64,000 nt of DNA from Chloroflexota bacterium (GTDB lineage Bacteria > Chloroflexota > UBA11872). This document shows, in pieces, positions 29,502 to 38,529 of this stretch (positions within the stretch are counted from its first letter, which is position 1; the number at the start of each line of letters is the position of its first letter). Both the position numbers and the translations under genes were made by a program. The notes beneath the pieces were generated by a model. That model was not told the origin of the DNA and searched no databases. It saw only the letters and a list, made by a program, of their open reading frames with translations. The DNA lies in assembly GCA_026707285.1 (NCBI GenBank), contig JAPOXD010000055.1:1-64000 (forward strand). Direction: 5' to 3'.

Positions 29502-29942
29502 ATGCACGGCATCACTGGACTTCGAGTCCACCAGCTCGACGCCAAGGGGCGTTTGGCCTTCCCCAGCAAGTTTCGCGCCTTGCTTCCCGGCGGCGGCGTG
29601 CTCACGGTGGGCGCCGAGCGGTGCCTCACATTTTATCCGAGCGAGCGCTGGCGCCAGATCGAGGAACGACTGGCGGACATGGATCCCCTCGACCCCGACG
29701 TGCGCGACACCAAGCGACGCGTCTTCGGCATGGCCGAGCGCGTGGACTTCGATGGGCAGGGACGGATCAACATTCCGGCGCACCTCATCGCTTTCGCTGG
29801 ACTGGCAAAGAAAGTCGCCGTGATTGGCACCGGCGATGTCATTGAAATCTGGGACGCCGATACCTGGCGCGATCAGCGCGACCGTATCGACGCGGACGCC
29901 GTCGCCATCATGCGGCGAGCCGGTGGAGGCGCCCCACACTAA
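29502..29942 (+). CDS. mraZ: transcriptional regulator MraZ
   Basis: 146-aa MraZ, the DNA-binding first gene of division/cell-wall clusters. It has the two tandem AbrB-like halves: LDAKGRLAFPSKFRALL near residue 11 and DFDGQGRINIPAHLIAFAGL near 82, each with the conserved D-x-x-GR pattern, then IEIWDADTWRDQ. Members form ring oligomers and repress or modulate dcw transcription. Three GTGG repeats with 10-bp spacing lie just upstream. Starts at ATG 29502; the next gene, rsmH, begins 14 bp after its stop. Confidence 0.95.
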   Translation: MHGITGLRVHQLDAKGRLAFPSKFRALLPGGGVLTVGAERCLTFYPSERWRQIEERLADMDPLDPDVRDTKRRVFGMAERVDFDGQGRINIPAHLIAFAGLAKKVAVIGTGDVIEIWDADTWRDQRDRIDADAVAIMRRAGGGAPH

Positions 29943-29955
29943 CTTTCGGGTGTTC

Positions 29956-29991
29956 TATGGGGGACGCAGTGCCTCCCCTGCGTCCCCCATA
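29956..29991 (+). promoter_or_regulatory. perfect palindrome over the rsmH start codon
   Basis: TATGGGGGACGCAG and its exact complement CTGCGTCCCCCATA flank an 8-nt loop, and the first arm contains the rsmH ATG. GGTGT and ACACC-like bases extend the match imperfectly. In mRNA this hairpin would bury the start codon, or the element may be an inserted repeat supplying the N-terminus. Confidence 0.65.
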
Positions 29992-30883
29992 CACCAAACC
30001 TCCGAAGGGAGCGTCGGCAGTTCACGCTCCAGTGCTCGTTGCGGCGGTCATTGATCTCACGGGAGTTTCACGCGGGGGGAGCTACGTGGACGCGACGGCC
30101 GGCGCCGGGGGGCACACCCAAGCACTCCTAGCCGCCGGAGCCGCACGCGTCCTGGCCCTGGATGCCGATCCTCACGCCGTGGAGCGGCTTCGCGACAGAT
30201 TCAATCACGATTCCCGCGTGTCACCCGTGCAGGCGAACTTCCGTGACCTGGCGCGCATCGCCCCGGCCCATGGCTTCGACCGCGCCGACGGGGTGATTTT
30301 CGACCTCGGACTCTCCAGCGATCAGCTCGACGATCCGTCGCGCGGATTCTCGTTTCAGCACGACGGGCCGCTCGACATGCGCTTCGATCCGAATGACGGC
30401 CGACCCGCTCTGGACCTCGTCAACCGCCTGCCGGAACCCGAGCTGGCGGAGCTGCTGCGCCGCTATGGCGACGAGCGACGCGCCGGGCGCATTGCCCGCC
30501 GCATCGTGCAGCGCCGTCCGATCACCAGCACCGCGGTGCTGGCGGCGACGGTGAAACGCGCCATCCCCGGTCGCCAGCGAATCCATCCGGCCACCCGCAC
30601 GTTTCAGGCGTTGCGCATGGCCGTCAACGACGAGCTGGGCGCCCTGACGGCCGGCCTGCAGGCCGCGCACGATCTGGCCGCCCCGGATGGCCGCGTGGCG
30701 GTAATCGCGTTCCACAGCCACGAGGACCGCATCGTCAAGCACCGGTTCCGCGCCTGGTCCGACGCGGGAACGGCCGAGATTCTCACGCGCTCGCCGCTGC
30801 GCGCCGACGCCGCGGAAGTGACGGCCAATCGGCGGGCGCGCAGCGCCAAGCTGCGCGCCGCGCGTCTGACGCTGCCCCACTGA
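29957..30883 (+). CDS. rsmH: 16S rRNA (cytosine1402-N4)-methyltransferase
   Basis: 308-aa RsmH (MraW), which N4-methylates C1402 in the 16S rRNA decoding region using S-adenosylmethionine. Seen: VHAPVLVAAVIDL, SAM-binding YVDATAGAGGHTQALL, FDLGLSSDQLDD...FSFQHDGPLDMRFD, FQALRMAVNDEL and IAFHSHEDRIVKHRF. The first ~18 residues are encoded by a perfect hairpin sequence and do not resemble the family, whose proteins usually start near HAPVL. ATG 29957 is the only good start; GTG 29969 is within the same element. Second gene of the dcw cluster. Confidence 0.95.
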   Translation: MGDAVPPLRPPYTKPPKGASAVHAPVLVAAVIDLTGVSRGGSYVDATAGAGGHTQALLAAGAARVLALDADPHAVERLRDRFNHDSRVSPVQANFRDLARIAPAHGFDRADGVIFDLGLSSDQLDDPSRGFSFQHDGPLDMRFDPNDGRPALDLVNRLPEPELAELLRRYGDERRAGRIARRIVQRRPITSTAVLAATVKRAIPGRQRIHPATRTFQALRMAVNDELGALTAGLQAAHDLAAPDGRVAVIAFHSHEDRIVKHRFRAWSDAGTAEILTRSPLRADAAEVTANRRARSAKLRAARLTLPH

Positions 30884-30907
30884 TGGCCGCTTCCACCGAG
30901 GTACGCC

Positions 30908-31372
30908 ATGGCCGTCCGTGAGGCGCGGATCCAGCGCCGCGTGGCGCTGCCGGCGCAGTTCGTGCAGGTGGTCCTGCGGCCGATCAGCCCGTCGCGCCTG
31001 GTGCTGGCGCTCATCGTGGCGGCCTTCGTGCTCGCCATGGTCTGGGTGCAGCAGACGCAGGCGATCGTGCGCGTGGGTGGCGAGGTGCAGTCGCTGGAAC
31101 GGCGACTCGAAGGGCTGCTCCAGACCCAACAGGACCTTCGCGCGCAGCTGGCCACCGAAAACGATCTGCCAACCGTGCAGCGGGTGGCCTTCAGGGACCT
31201 GGACATGCGCGAACCGACGAACTCCCTCTACGTCAACAGTCAGGCCCTGCCGCCCGGCGTGTCGTTGGACCTGCCGGTCTGGGCGGCGCCGAGCCAGCGG
31301 CTGTACGCGATGCCGTGGTGGGAATCTTTCCTGCGAGCGATCAGTGCCAAGATCACCAGCTTCCGAGAGTAG
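30908..31372 (+). CDS. ftsL: FtsL-like cell division protein
   Basis: 154-aa bitopic protein positioned as ftsL. A basic cytosolic N-terminus (about 1-35), one membrane helix (SRLVLALIVAAFVLAMVWV, about 29-48) and an extracytoplasmic coiled coil (VGGEVQSLERRLEGLLQTQ, about 54-90) are clear. FtsL/DivIC proteins bridge FtsQ with the FtsWI synthase. Sequence similarity in this family is low, so the call rests on topology and locus. It lies between rsmH and ftsI and overlaps the chosen ftsI start by 29 bp. Confidence 0.82.
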   Translation: MAVREARIQRRVALPAQFVQVVLRPISPSRLVLALIVAAFVLAMVWVQQTQAIVRVGGEVQSLERRLEGLLQTQQDLRAQLATENDLPTVQRVAFRDLDMREPTNSLYVNSQALPPGVSLDLPVWAAPSQRLYAMPWWESFLRAISAKITSFRE

Positions 31373-33131
31373 GCGCCCGGTCTCCGCTCGCGCCGATGCG
31401 CCGGCCGACCCGAGCCGGCGCCTGGCGGTGATGCTTGGGGGGGCGGCGCTCGGCGCCGGCGTCCTCGGTTGGCGCCTGTACGACTGGCATGTCAACCAGG
31501 CGGCGGATCTCGCCGCCCGCGGCGCCGGTGAGCTGCTGGCGCGGACCGAGCTGCACCCGCGCCGAGGGACGATTTTCGACATCTCCGGCGACGTGCTGGC
31601 GATCGAGCGCAGCGCGATCAGCGTGGTGGCGGACCCGAGCGTGGTGCACGAGGAGAGCGCCCCCTTCGACATCGCCAACCGCCTCGAGGACATCCTGGGT
31701 CTTGATCCTATTTCGGTCGCCAACGCGATCAGCAACCCGCGATCCCGCTATGCGCTGCTGGCGCGCGGCATCTTGGACGACGAGCATCGGCGGTTGCGTA
31801 GCGCCGTCGCGGCCGATGAGCTGCCGGGCATCCGGCTCGAGCCGGATCGCGTGCGCGTCTATCCCAATGGCCGGCTCGGCGCCCACGTGCTGGGCTTTCT
31901 CGGCGAGCGCGTCGATCGACCCGGCGACGTCGTGGGACAGGCAGGGGTGGAGGCGCACTACGACGACCTGCTGAGCGGCAGCCCCGGCCTGCGCACGTCG
32001 GACCTCGACCGCCTGGGCCGCGAGATCCCGATCGGACGTCACAACCTGCTGCCGGCCCGCCACGGATCGCATCTCACGCTCACCCTCAACCGCACCATTC
32101 AGCACATCGTGGAGGAGGAGCTCGAGGTCGCGGTCGAGCGCTTCAGCGCGGCGTCGGGCTCAGTGATCATGCTGGACCCGCGCACCGGGGCGATCCTCGC
32201 GCTGGCCAACGTGCCGGACTACGACCCGGCGCGGGTGCACGAATACCAGTCCTTCGGCCCGGAGTTCGCCAACCGCGCGCTTAGCCACGTCTACGAGCCG
32301 GGCAGCACATTCAAGCTCGTCACCATGGCCGCCGGGCTGGACAGCAGGTCCATCACGACCGAATCGACCCATGACCTGCCGGGAACCATTCGCTACTTCG
32401 GCGAGGAGTTCAAGAACTGGGACCTGCAGACCTATCCCGACCAAAACATGACCAGCGTCTTGCGTCACTCGAGCAACACCGGCGCCATCTTCGTGGCGGA
32501 CAAGACCGGTCCGGACCGGTTCTACAGCTACATCGACAAGTTTGGCTTCGGTGAGATCAGCGGCGTGGACCTCAGCGGTGAGGTGCCGGGCATCGTGCGC
32601 CGGCGCGGCGACCGTGGGTGGTTCCAGGCCGATCTGGCGGCCAACTCGTTCGGCCATGGGATCGGGGTGACCGCGCTCCAGATTGCAGCCGCCATCGGCG
32701 CCGTCGCCAACGACGGCGTGCTCATGCGTCCCCACATCGTGCGGGCGGTTGAGCACCCCGACGGCCGGCGCGGCTTCGTGCAGCCGCAGGAGGTGCGGCG
32801 GGTCGTATCGGTCGAAGCGGCGCACGAGCTGATGCGGATGATGGAGAGCGCCGAGGGCGGGATTCCGAACAACCCCGCGACCGTGGCCGGATATCGCACC
32901 GCCGGCAAGACCGGCACCTCGGAAATCCCGGTCGGCGGGCGCTTTCAATCCGATCTCTCGATCGCGTCCTACGTGGGATTCGGCCCGCTGGAGGACCCTC
33001 AGCTGCTCACGCTAGTGGTCATCAACCGTCCCCAAGAGGGCTATTTCGGCGCCTTCGTGGCGTCGCCCACGTTCCAGCGCATCATGACTCGCGTGTTCTC
33101 GTACCTGCGAATCCCGGCGCGGGCTGCCTGA
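31344..33131 (+). CDS. ftsI: penicillin-binding protein (FtsI/PBP2B type transpeptidase)
   Basis: 595-aa monofunctional class B transpeptidase that cross-links septal peptidoglycan. An N-terminal membrane helix (about 28-45, LAVMLGGAALGAGVLGW) is followed by a pedestal domain (LHPRRGTIFDISGDVLAIE) and the catalytic domain with STFK at Ser321, SSN at 376-378 and KTGT at Lys522. C-terminal PASTA domains are absent. GTG 31344, inside ftsL, is preferred because it gives a basic N-terminus before the helix; no later start precedes the helix well. Works with FtsW, encoded next. Confidence 0.95.
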   Translation: MPRSPASESRRPVSARADAPADPSRRLAVMLGGAALGAGVLGWRLYDWHVNQAADLAARGAGELLARTELHPRRGTIFDISGDVLAIERSAISVVADPSVVHEESAPFDIANRLEDILGLDPISVANAISNPRSRYALLARGILDDEHRRLRSAVAADELPGIRLEPDRVRVYPNGRLGAHVLGFLGERVDRPGDVVGQAGVEAHYDDLLSGSPGLRTSDLDRLGREIPIGRHNLLPARHGSHLTLTLNRTIQHIVEEELEVAVERFSAASGSVIMLDPRTGAILALANVPDYDPARVHEYQSFGPEFANRALSHVYEPGSTFKLVTMAAGLDSRSITTESTHDLPGTIRYFGEEFKNWDLQTYPDQNMTSVLRHSSNTGAIFVADKTGPDRFYSYIDKFGFGEISGVDLSGEVPGIVRRRGDRGWFQADLAANSFGHGIGVTALQIAAAIGAVANDGVLMRPHIVRAVEHPDGRRGFVQPQEVRRVVSVEAAHELMRMMESAEGGIPNNPATVAGYRTAGKTGTSEIPVGGRFQSDLSIASYVGFGPLEDPQLLTLVVINRPQEGYFGAFVASPTFQRIMTRVFSYLRIPARAA

Positions 33132-33135
33132 GCTG

Positions 33136-34272
33136 ATGGCGACGCAGGCACGGCCCGCGGCGCGTGGGCTCCGCTGGCCTCCGCAGGACCCGATTCTGCT
33201 CCTGCTCACGGTGCTGCTGCCCCTGGGCGGTGCCGTCATGGTCGCCAGCGCGCGCATTCCGGCGGTGCTTGGCGAGGGGGCGCCCCTCGACGCCGACACG
33301 ATTCAGCAAATGATCTTCGGCATCACGGGCCTGGTCTTGGCACTAGGTCTGAGCGCCGTGGACTACCAGCGCTACGAGCGGGTTGCCCTTCCCGCCCTGG
33401 GCATTGCCTGGCTGCTCCTGCTTGGGGTCTACTTCTTCTCGAACGCGCCGCCGCAGCTGGCGGCCCGACGCTGGTTCGTCATCGGCGACTTCACGCTGCA
33501 GCCCAGCGAGTTCGCCAAGCTGGCCCTGATTCTGGCCTTGGCGAAGCTAGCCAAGCTCTTCGGCGCCCGCGTGCGGGACTGGCGCATTGGCCTGCTGGGC
33601 GGCGGCGGGCTGCTCGCGGCGGTGGTGCTGCCCGTGATCGCCGAGCCCGACCTGGGCACGGCCGTCACGATGTCGGCGGTGGGCCTGGCCATGCTGTTTG
33701 TGGCCGGGGTCCGGCTGCGGCACCTGGCGGTGCTGCCGATCGGCGCGGCGCTGGCCGGCGCCGTCTCCATCGCCGTGCACGAGTACCAGCGGGCGCGCGT
33801 GCTGGCCTTCCTCACGCGCGACCCCGAGGTCACCAATACCGGCTATCAGGCCGCGCAGGCCAAGATCGCCCTCGGCGCCGGCGGCGTCACCGGGCGTGGA
33901 CTCGGCGCGGGCACGCAGAAATTCCTGCTGCCGGTGCCCGACTCCGACTCCATCTTCGCCGTGATTGGCGAGGAGTTCGGCCTCGTCGGCACCGGCTTGG
34001 TGCTGGTGCTCTTTCTCGCGTTGTTCGTGCGTGGCATTCAGATCGCGGGCTCGACCGAGGATCCCTTCGGCCGCCTGCTAGCCGTCGGCATCGTCACCCA
34101 GCTCACATTCCAGGCATTCGTGAACATGGGCGTGGTCACGGGATTGATCCCGGTCACGGGCCTCACGCTGCCGTTCGTGAGCCTGGGCGGCTCGTCGCTC
34201 CTCGCCTCGCTGCTGATGATGGGCATCCTGCTCAACGTGGCGCGGAAGTCCGCGTTGCAGCGGCGCGAATGA
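33136..34272 (+). CDS. ftsW: FtsW/RodA/SpoVE-family glycosyltransferase
   Basis: 378-aa SEDS protein with about ten membrane helices. Motifs: FTLQPSEFAKLALILALAKL, VIAEPDLGTAVTMSAVGLA (the essential Asp of the polymerase), the long loop before DSDSIFAVIGEEFGLVGTG, and the terminal TGLTLPFVSLGGSSLLASLL. It polymerises lipid II into glycan strands with the FtsI-type transpeptidase. Location just after ftsI favours FtsW over RodA. Its stop overlaps the murG ATG by 4 bp. Confidence 0.94.
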   Translation: MATQARPAARGLRWPPQDPILLLLTVLLPLGGAVMVASARIPAVLGEGAPLDADTIQQMIFGITGLVLALGLSAVDYQRYERVALPALGIAWLLLLGVYFFSNAPPQLAARRWFVIGDFTLQPSEFAKLALILALAKLAKLFGARVRDWRIGLLGGGGLLAAVVLPVIAEPDLGTAVTMSAVGLAMLFVAGVRLRHLAVLPIGAALAGAVSIAVHEYQRARVLAFLTRDPEVTNTGYQAAQAKIALGAGGVTGRGLGAGTQKFLLPVPDSDSIFAVIGEEFGLVGTGLVLVLFLALFVRGIQIAGSTEDPFGRLLAVGIVTQLTFQAFVNMGVVTGLIPVTGLTLPFVSLGGSSLLASLLMMGILLNVARKSALQRRE

Positions 34273-35393
34273 GAATCGTGCTGGCCGGCGGAGGCACCGC
34301 CGGACATATCTTTCCGACCCTGGCCGTCGCGCGGCGCTTGCGCAAGCTGCTGGGCGACGCGGAGGCCGACCTCACCATCGTCTGCGGCGCGCGTGAGCTC
34401 GACCGCGAGCTGTACCGCAGCGTGGAGTTCGACCTCTTCCCGATCCGCGTCCGCGGCATCGTGGGCGTGGGATTCGCCCGGCTCCCGGCACGGCTGTGGC
34501 GCCTTGGCGTCTCGACGGTTGCCGTGTGGCGCGACCTTGGCGCCCGACCGCCCGACGCGATCGTCCTGAGCGGCGGCTACGTCAGCGTGCCCGTCATGCT
34601 GGCCGGGTGGCTACGGGGCATTCCCCGCCTGATCTTCTCGGGCGACGCGCAGCTGGGATGGGCCACCAAGGCGCTGGCCCCATTGGCAACCGTCGCCACG
34701 GTGGCATTCCGCGAGGCGGTGGGGCAGCTGCGCGGCACGCGCGTCGAGTTCACGGGGTATCCCCTGCGGGAAGCCTTTACCAATCCAGATCGCGACGCGG
34801 GCCGGGCTCGCGTCGGGGTGGCGTTGGGCGAGCCCCTGGTGCTGGTGGTGGGCGGCAGCCAGGGCGCGCACGCGGTCAACGCCGCTATCGCGCGGGATCT
34901 CACCCACCTGCTCGACCGCGCCGTCATCGTGCACGTGACCGGGCGCGGCGATTTCGAGTGGCTTGCGTCGGTGCGTGAGCGCCTGTCCCCCGAGCGGCGC
35001 GCGCGCTACCACGTCCACGCCTTCATCAATGAGGGCTTCGCCGACCTCATGGCCGCCGCCGACCTGATCGTGACGCGCTCCGGCGCGACGGCGGTGGCGG
35101 AGCTTGGCGCCGTCGGCGCCCCGGCGGTGATCGCACCCGGCGCGTTCGGGGCCGGGCACCAAATCGCCACGGCGAACGCCGTCGCCGCGTCCGGCGCGGC
35201 GGTCGTCCTGCTGGAGGATGACCTGGCCGGCGGCAATCTGGCGTCGACGATCGCCGACCTCTTGGCCGACACCCCGCGCCTGGACCAGATGCGCGGCGCC
35301 TCCGCCGCGCGAGGCCGACCGGGCGCCGCGGACGCCGTGGCCCGGCTCGCGATCGGGCTTGCCGATCCGACCTGGCAGGCGGCCCCGGCATGA
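34269..35393 (+). CDS. murG: UDP-GlcNAc:lipid I N-acetylglucosaminyltransferase MurG
   Basis: 374-aa GT28 enzyme that adds GlcNAc to lipid I at the inner face of the membrane to form lipid II. N-terminal GGGTAGHIFPTLAVARRL binds the lipid-linked acceptor and VVGGSQGAHAVNAAIA is the UDP-binding loop; HAFINEGFADLMAAADLIV and GATAVAELGAVGAPAVIAPG complete the donor site. The gene overlaps ftsW and murC by 4 bp each. MraY, which makes its substrate lipid I, is not in this cluster. Confidence 0.96.
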   Translation: MRIVLAGGGTAGHIFPTLAVARRLRKLLGDAEADLTIVCGARELDRELYRSVEFDLFPIRVRGIVGVGFARLPARLWRLGVSTVAVWRDLGARPPDAIVLSGGYVSVPVMLAGWLRGIPRLIFSGDAQLGWATKALAPLATVATVAFREAVGQLRGTRVEFTGYPLREAFTNPDRDAGRARVGVALGEPLVLVVGGSQGAHAVNAAIARDLTHLLDRAVIVHVTGRGDFEWLASVRERLSPERRARYHVHAFINEGFADLMAAADLIVTRSGATAVAELGAVGAPAVIAPGAFGAGHQIATANAVAASGAAVVLLEDDLAGGNLASTIADLLADTPRLDQMRGASAARGRPGAADAVARLAIGLADPTWQAAPA

Positions 35394-36784
35394 GCGCCGC
35401 GTCCGGCCGGCTGCTCGGCGCCGACGTGCGCCGCGTGCACGTGGTCGGCATTGCCGGCGCGGGCATGTCCGGCGTGGCGGCCGCGCTGCTCGATCTCGAG
35501 CTTCAGGTCAGCGGCAGCGACCTGCGCGCCACGGCCGCGACGAAACAGCTGCAGGCGCGCGGCGCGCGGATTCATCGCGGCCACGACGCAAACAACCTGG
35601 CCGGCGCCGACCTGGTGGTGCATTCCGCCGCCGTTCCCGCCGACAATCCGGAGCTTGTCGAGGCCGGGTCCCGCGGCGTGCCCGTGGCCTCGCGCGCGGC
35701 GATCATCGCTGAGCTCTTCAACGCGTCCCGCGGCATCGCCGTCGCCGGCACGCATGGCAAATCCACCACGAGCGCCATGATTGCGGCGGTGCTGCAGACG
35801 ACCGGGCGCGATCCCAGCTTCCTCCTCGGCGCCGCCAGCCCGTCGCTCGATCACGCCAACGGGCGCTACCGGCGCGACAGCTGGATGGTGGTGGAAGCCG
35901 ACGAGTTCGACTCGGCGTTTCTCGCCTATCGGCCTGAGATTGCCGTTGTCACCAACCTCGAGCGCGATCACCTGGATTACTTTGGGACCGAGGCGCGCAT
36001 GGTGGAGGCCTTCGCCGCCTTCGCCGCCGGTCTCCACGCCGACGCCCGCTTGATCGCCCGCGGCGACGTGGCGGATCTGCGGCACGTCGCGGCCGGCGCG
36101 CCCACGCCGGCGCTGTGGTTCGGCCCGGGCGAAGCGTGGGACCTGGAGTCCTACACGGCGGTCACCGACGGATGCGACGTGGAGTTCCGCACGCCGCAGG
36201 GGCCGGTGGCCTGCCGGCTGCCGCTGCGCGGGCGTCACAACGCCTGGAACGCGCTGGCGGCGCTGATGGCCTGCACGCTGGCCGGGGTACCCGTGGTCGA
36301 GGCGGCGCGCGCGCTCGAGTCGTTTGGCGGGGTGGAGCGCCGCTTGCAGCTGCGCGCCTGCGGCGGCGGCGTGCGGGTGCTGGAGGACTACGCCCACCAC
36401 CCGACCGCCGTGCGCGCCACCATCGCGGCCGCGCGCGAGTTCACCCATCGGCGGCTCTGGGCGATCTACCAGCCGCTGCTCCGTAGCCGCACGCTCGACC
36501 TGCTGGACGACTTTGTCGATGCGTTTGCGGGCGCCGACCGCGTCACCTTTGCCGAAATCTATTCGCCACCCGGCCGCGAACGCGGAATCGAGGCCAGCGC
36601 GGCGTTGCTGGCCGCCCGGGTGCGACATCCCGACGCAAGCTTCCTCCCGTCCTTCGACGCCATCGCCGACCTGGTCGCCGCCGAGGCGGCCGACGGTGAC
36701 GTGATCCTGGTGATGGGGCCCGACTCCGTGACCCCGCTGGCCGATCGAATCAGCGGCTGGGTCAACACGCGGGCCGCGGCATGA
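35390..36784 (+). CDS. murC: UDP-N-acetylmuramate--L-alanine ligase
   Basis: 464-aa Mur ligase starting the peptide stem with L-Ala. N-terminal dinucleotide-like VVGIAGAGMSGVAAALL (19-35), ATP loop GTHGKST (120-126), VVEADEFDSAF and VTNLERDHLDYFGT in the central domain, and LEDYAHHPTAVRATIAAA in the C-terminal domain are all present. Length is standard. ATGA overlaps tie it to murG and murB. Among the four Mur ligases it is the only one encoded in the cluster. Confidence 0.96.
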   Translation: MSAASGRLLGADVRRVHVVGIAGAGMSGVAAALLDLELQVSGSDLRATAATKQLQARGARIHRGHDANNLAGADLVVHSAAVPADNPELVEAGSRGVPVASRAAIIAELFNASRGIAVAGTHGKSTTSAMIAAVLQTTGRDPSFLLGAASPSLDHANGRYRRDSWMVVEADEFDSAFLAYRPEIAVVTNLERDHLDYFGTEARMVEAFAAFAAGLHADARLIARGDVADLRHVAAGAPTPALWFGPGEAWDLESYTAVTDGCDVEFRTPQGPVACRLPLRGRHNAWNALAALMACTLAGVPVVEAARALESFGGVERRLQLRACGGGVRVLEDYAHHPTAVRATIAAAREFTHRRLWAIYQPLLRSRTLDLLDDFVDAFAGADRVTFAEIYSPPGRERGIEASAALLAARVRHPDASFLPSFDAIADLVAAEAADGDVILVMGPDSVTPLADRISGWVNTRAAA

Positions 36785-37704
36785 GCGCGTCGCTGGCGCT
36801 CCCGGGGCACCTCGCCGTGCGCGAGCGCGAACCCCTGGCGCGGCACTCCACCTTCGGCGTGGGCGGCCCGGCAGACCTTTGGGTCGAGGTGCACGCCGTG
36901 GACGACTTCGTGGCGGTGCTCGACGCCGCCGAGGCGGCCGGGGCGCCGCGCACGGTGGTGGGACACGGCACGAACCTGCTGGTCGCCGACGCCGGCATCG
37001 AGGGCCTGGTGGTCAGCAACAACTGCGTCGGATTGTCGTTCGACGCGGCCGCCGGCCTGGCGCGCGTCGAATCGGGACACACGATGGCGCGGCTCGCCCG
37101 GCAGGCCGCCGCCGGCGGGCATGCGGGGCTTGGATTCGCGATCGGAGTGCCAGGCACCGTTGGCGGCGCCGTGTTTGGCAATGCCGGGGCCTGGGGCAGC
37201 GATATCGCGGCGGTGCTGACGTCAGCCGAGGTCTGGTATCCCGACGGCGTGCGGCAGCTTGGCCCGGACGACCTGGCGTTCGCCTATCGGCACAGCGCCT
37301 TGCAGCACGATCCCCAAACGCCGGTGGTGCTGAGCGCCTCCCTCGCCATCCAGCCCGGCGACCCCGACGCGCTGCAGGCGCAGCTGGAGACCTTCGCGCG
37401 CCGCCGGTTGGACACCCAGCCACGCGGACAAAACGCCGGCTCGTTCTTCAAGAACCCGAGCGGCGACTACGCGGGGCGCCTCATCGAGTCTTCGGGACTC
37501 AAGGGATGCGCTCGCGGCGGGGCCTTCGTGTCCCCGATACACGCCAATTTCATCAGCAACGACGGCACCGCCACGGCAGCGGACATCCTGGCGCTGGCGT
37601 TGCACGTGCAGACCACCGTCCAGCAGCGGCACGGCGTTCGCCTGGAGCCGGAAGTTCGCGTGCTGGGTCGCTGGGAGGCCGCGGTCTCGGAGCTGATGGC
37701 ATGA
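36781..37704 (+). CDS. murB: UDP-N-acetylenolpyruvoylglucosamine reductase
   Basis: 307-aa FAD enzyme reducing UDP-GlcNAc-enolpyruvate to UDP-MurNAc. RHSTFGVGGPADLWVEV, VGHGTNLLVADAGIEG, FAIGVPGTVGGAVFGNAGAW and NAGSFFKNPSGDYAGRLIES define a type II MurB (no Tyr loop), with SPIHANFISNDGTATAADI at the C-terminus. In most homologues the motif reads GSVF or GSFF; the Ser proton donor is kept. MurA is not in the window. Overlaps murC and ftsQ by 4 bp. Confidence 0.96.
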   Translation: MSASLALPGHLAVREREPLARHSTFGVGGPADLWVEVHAVDDFVAVLDAAEAAGAPRTVVGHGTNLLVADAGIEGLVVSNNCVGLSFDAAAGLARVESGHTMARLARQAAAGGHAGLGFAIGVPGTVGGAVFGNAGAWGSDIAAVLTSAEVWYPDGVRQLGPDDLAFAYRHSALQHDPQTPVVLSASLAIQPGDPDALQAQLETFARRRLDTQPRGQNAGSFFKNPSGDYAGRLIESSGLKGCARGGAFVSPIHANFISNDGTATAADILALALHVQTTVQQRHGVRLEPEVRVLGRWEAAVSELMA

Positions 37705-38468
37705 CGACCGACCCTCGTCCGTGGCACGTCCATCTGCTGTCGCTGGCCATTGCCGGCCTGACCACCATCCTGCTGGTCTGGATGCTCACGTCGCCGGTGC
37801 TGAAGGTGCGCAACATCACCGTGCACCGCGCCGCATCGTCACCGCCGCCGGTGGTGAGCGCGGAGCAGATCGAGTCATTGGTCGGCCAGTACGTCGGGGC
37901 CAGCGTGTTTCGCGTCGATACCGCCGCCATCCGCGACGAGTTGCTCGAGATTCCGGGCGTCGCCGACGCGCTCGTCGACGTCGCGGTCGATGGACACCTG
38001 ACGGTGACCATCGCCTACGACGCGCCGGTGGCGAACTGGATTGTCGGCGGGCAGAGCTACCTGGTCGACGCCGACGGCCAGATATTGGCGGCGCGCTACC
38101 GGCCCGACCTCGAGCTGACCATCGAGGACACCGGCGCGCGCGAGACCGCTCCGGGCGAGCATGTCAATCTGCCCGCCTTGCTCGCCGCCCATCAGTTGCA
38201 GAGCAACTTGCCGCTGCTGCGGGTGTTTCCCAACCGGATCCAATACGCGGCCGGCAACATCACGGTCATCGATCACTCCGGCCGTGAGCTGCAATTTGGC
38301 GGCATCGAGCGGCTCGAGCCGAAGCTCGTGGCGCTGCAGGCCGTGCTCGAGCGAGCCAACCGCCGCGGCGAGCGCATCGCCTCGGTGGACCTGCGCCCCG
38401 TGGATCGCCCGACCTATCGCACCACCAACGCCCCGCCGCTGATCAGCACGATCGGGGATTCCCCGTGA
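37701..38468 (+). CDS. ftsQ: FtsQ/DivIB-like cell division protein
   Basis: 255-aa bitopic protein. A short cytosolic tail is followed by a membrane helix (about 11-30, LLSLAIAGLTTILLVWMLTS), a POTRA-like region (VLKVRNITVHRA...VVSAEQIESLVGQYVGASVF) and a beta domain with SYLVDADGQILA. FtsQ-type proteins link FtsL/DivIC to the early divisome. Position between murB and ftsA supports the call. The C-terminal ~20 residues are polar and poorly conserved. ATG 37701 overlaps the murB stop. Confidence 0.9.
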   Translation: MTTDPRPWHVHLLSLAIAGLTTILLVWMLTSPVLKVRNITVHRAASSPPPVVSAEQIESLVGQYVGASVFRVDTAAIRDELLEIPGVADALVDVAVDGHLTVTIAYDAPVANWIVGGQSYLVDADGQILAARYRPDLELTIEDTGARETAPGEHVNLPALLAAHQLQSNLPLLRVFPNRIQYAAGNITVIDHSGRELQFGGIERLEPKLVALQAVLERANRRGERIASVDLRPVDRPTYRTTNAPPLISTIGDSP

Positions 38469-38529
38469 GATAGCGGCGCTGGGATTGGCTGAGTCAGCAG
38501 ACATCCGGGGGGCACTGGAGAGACAGACG

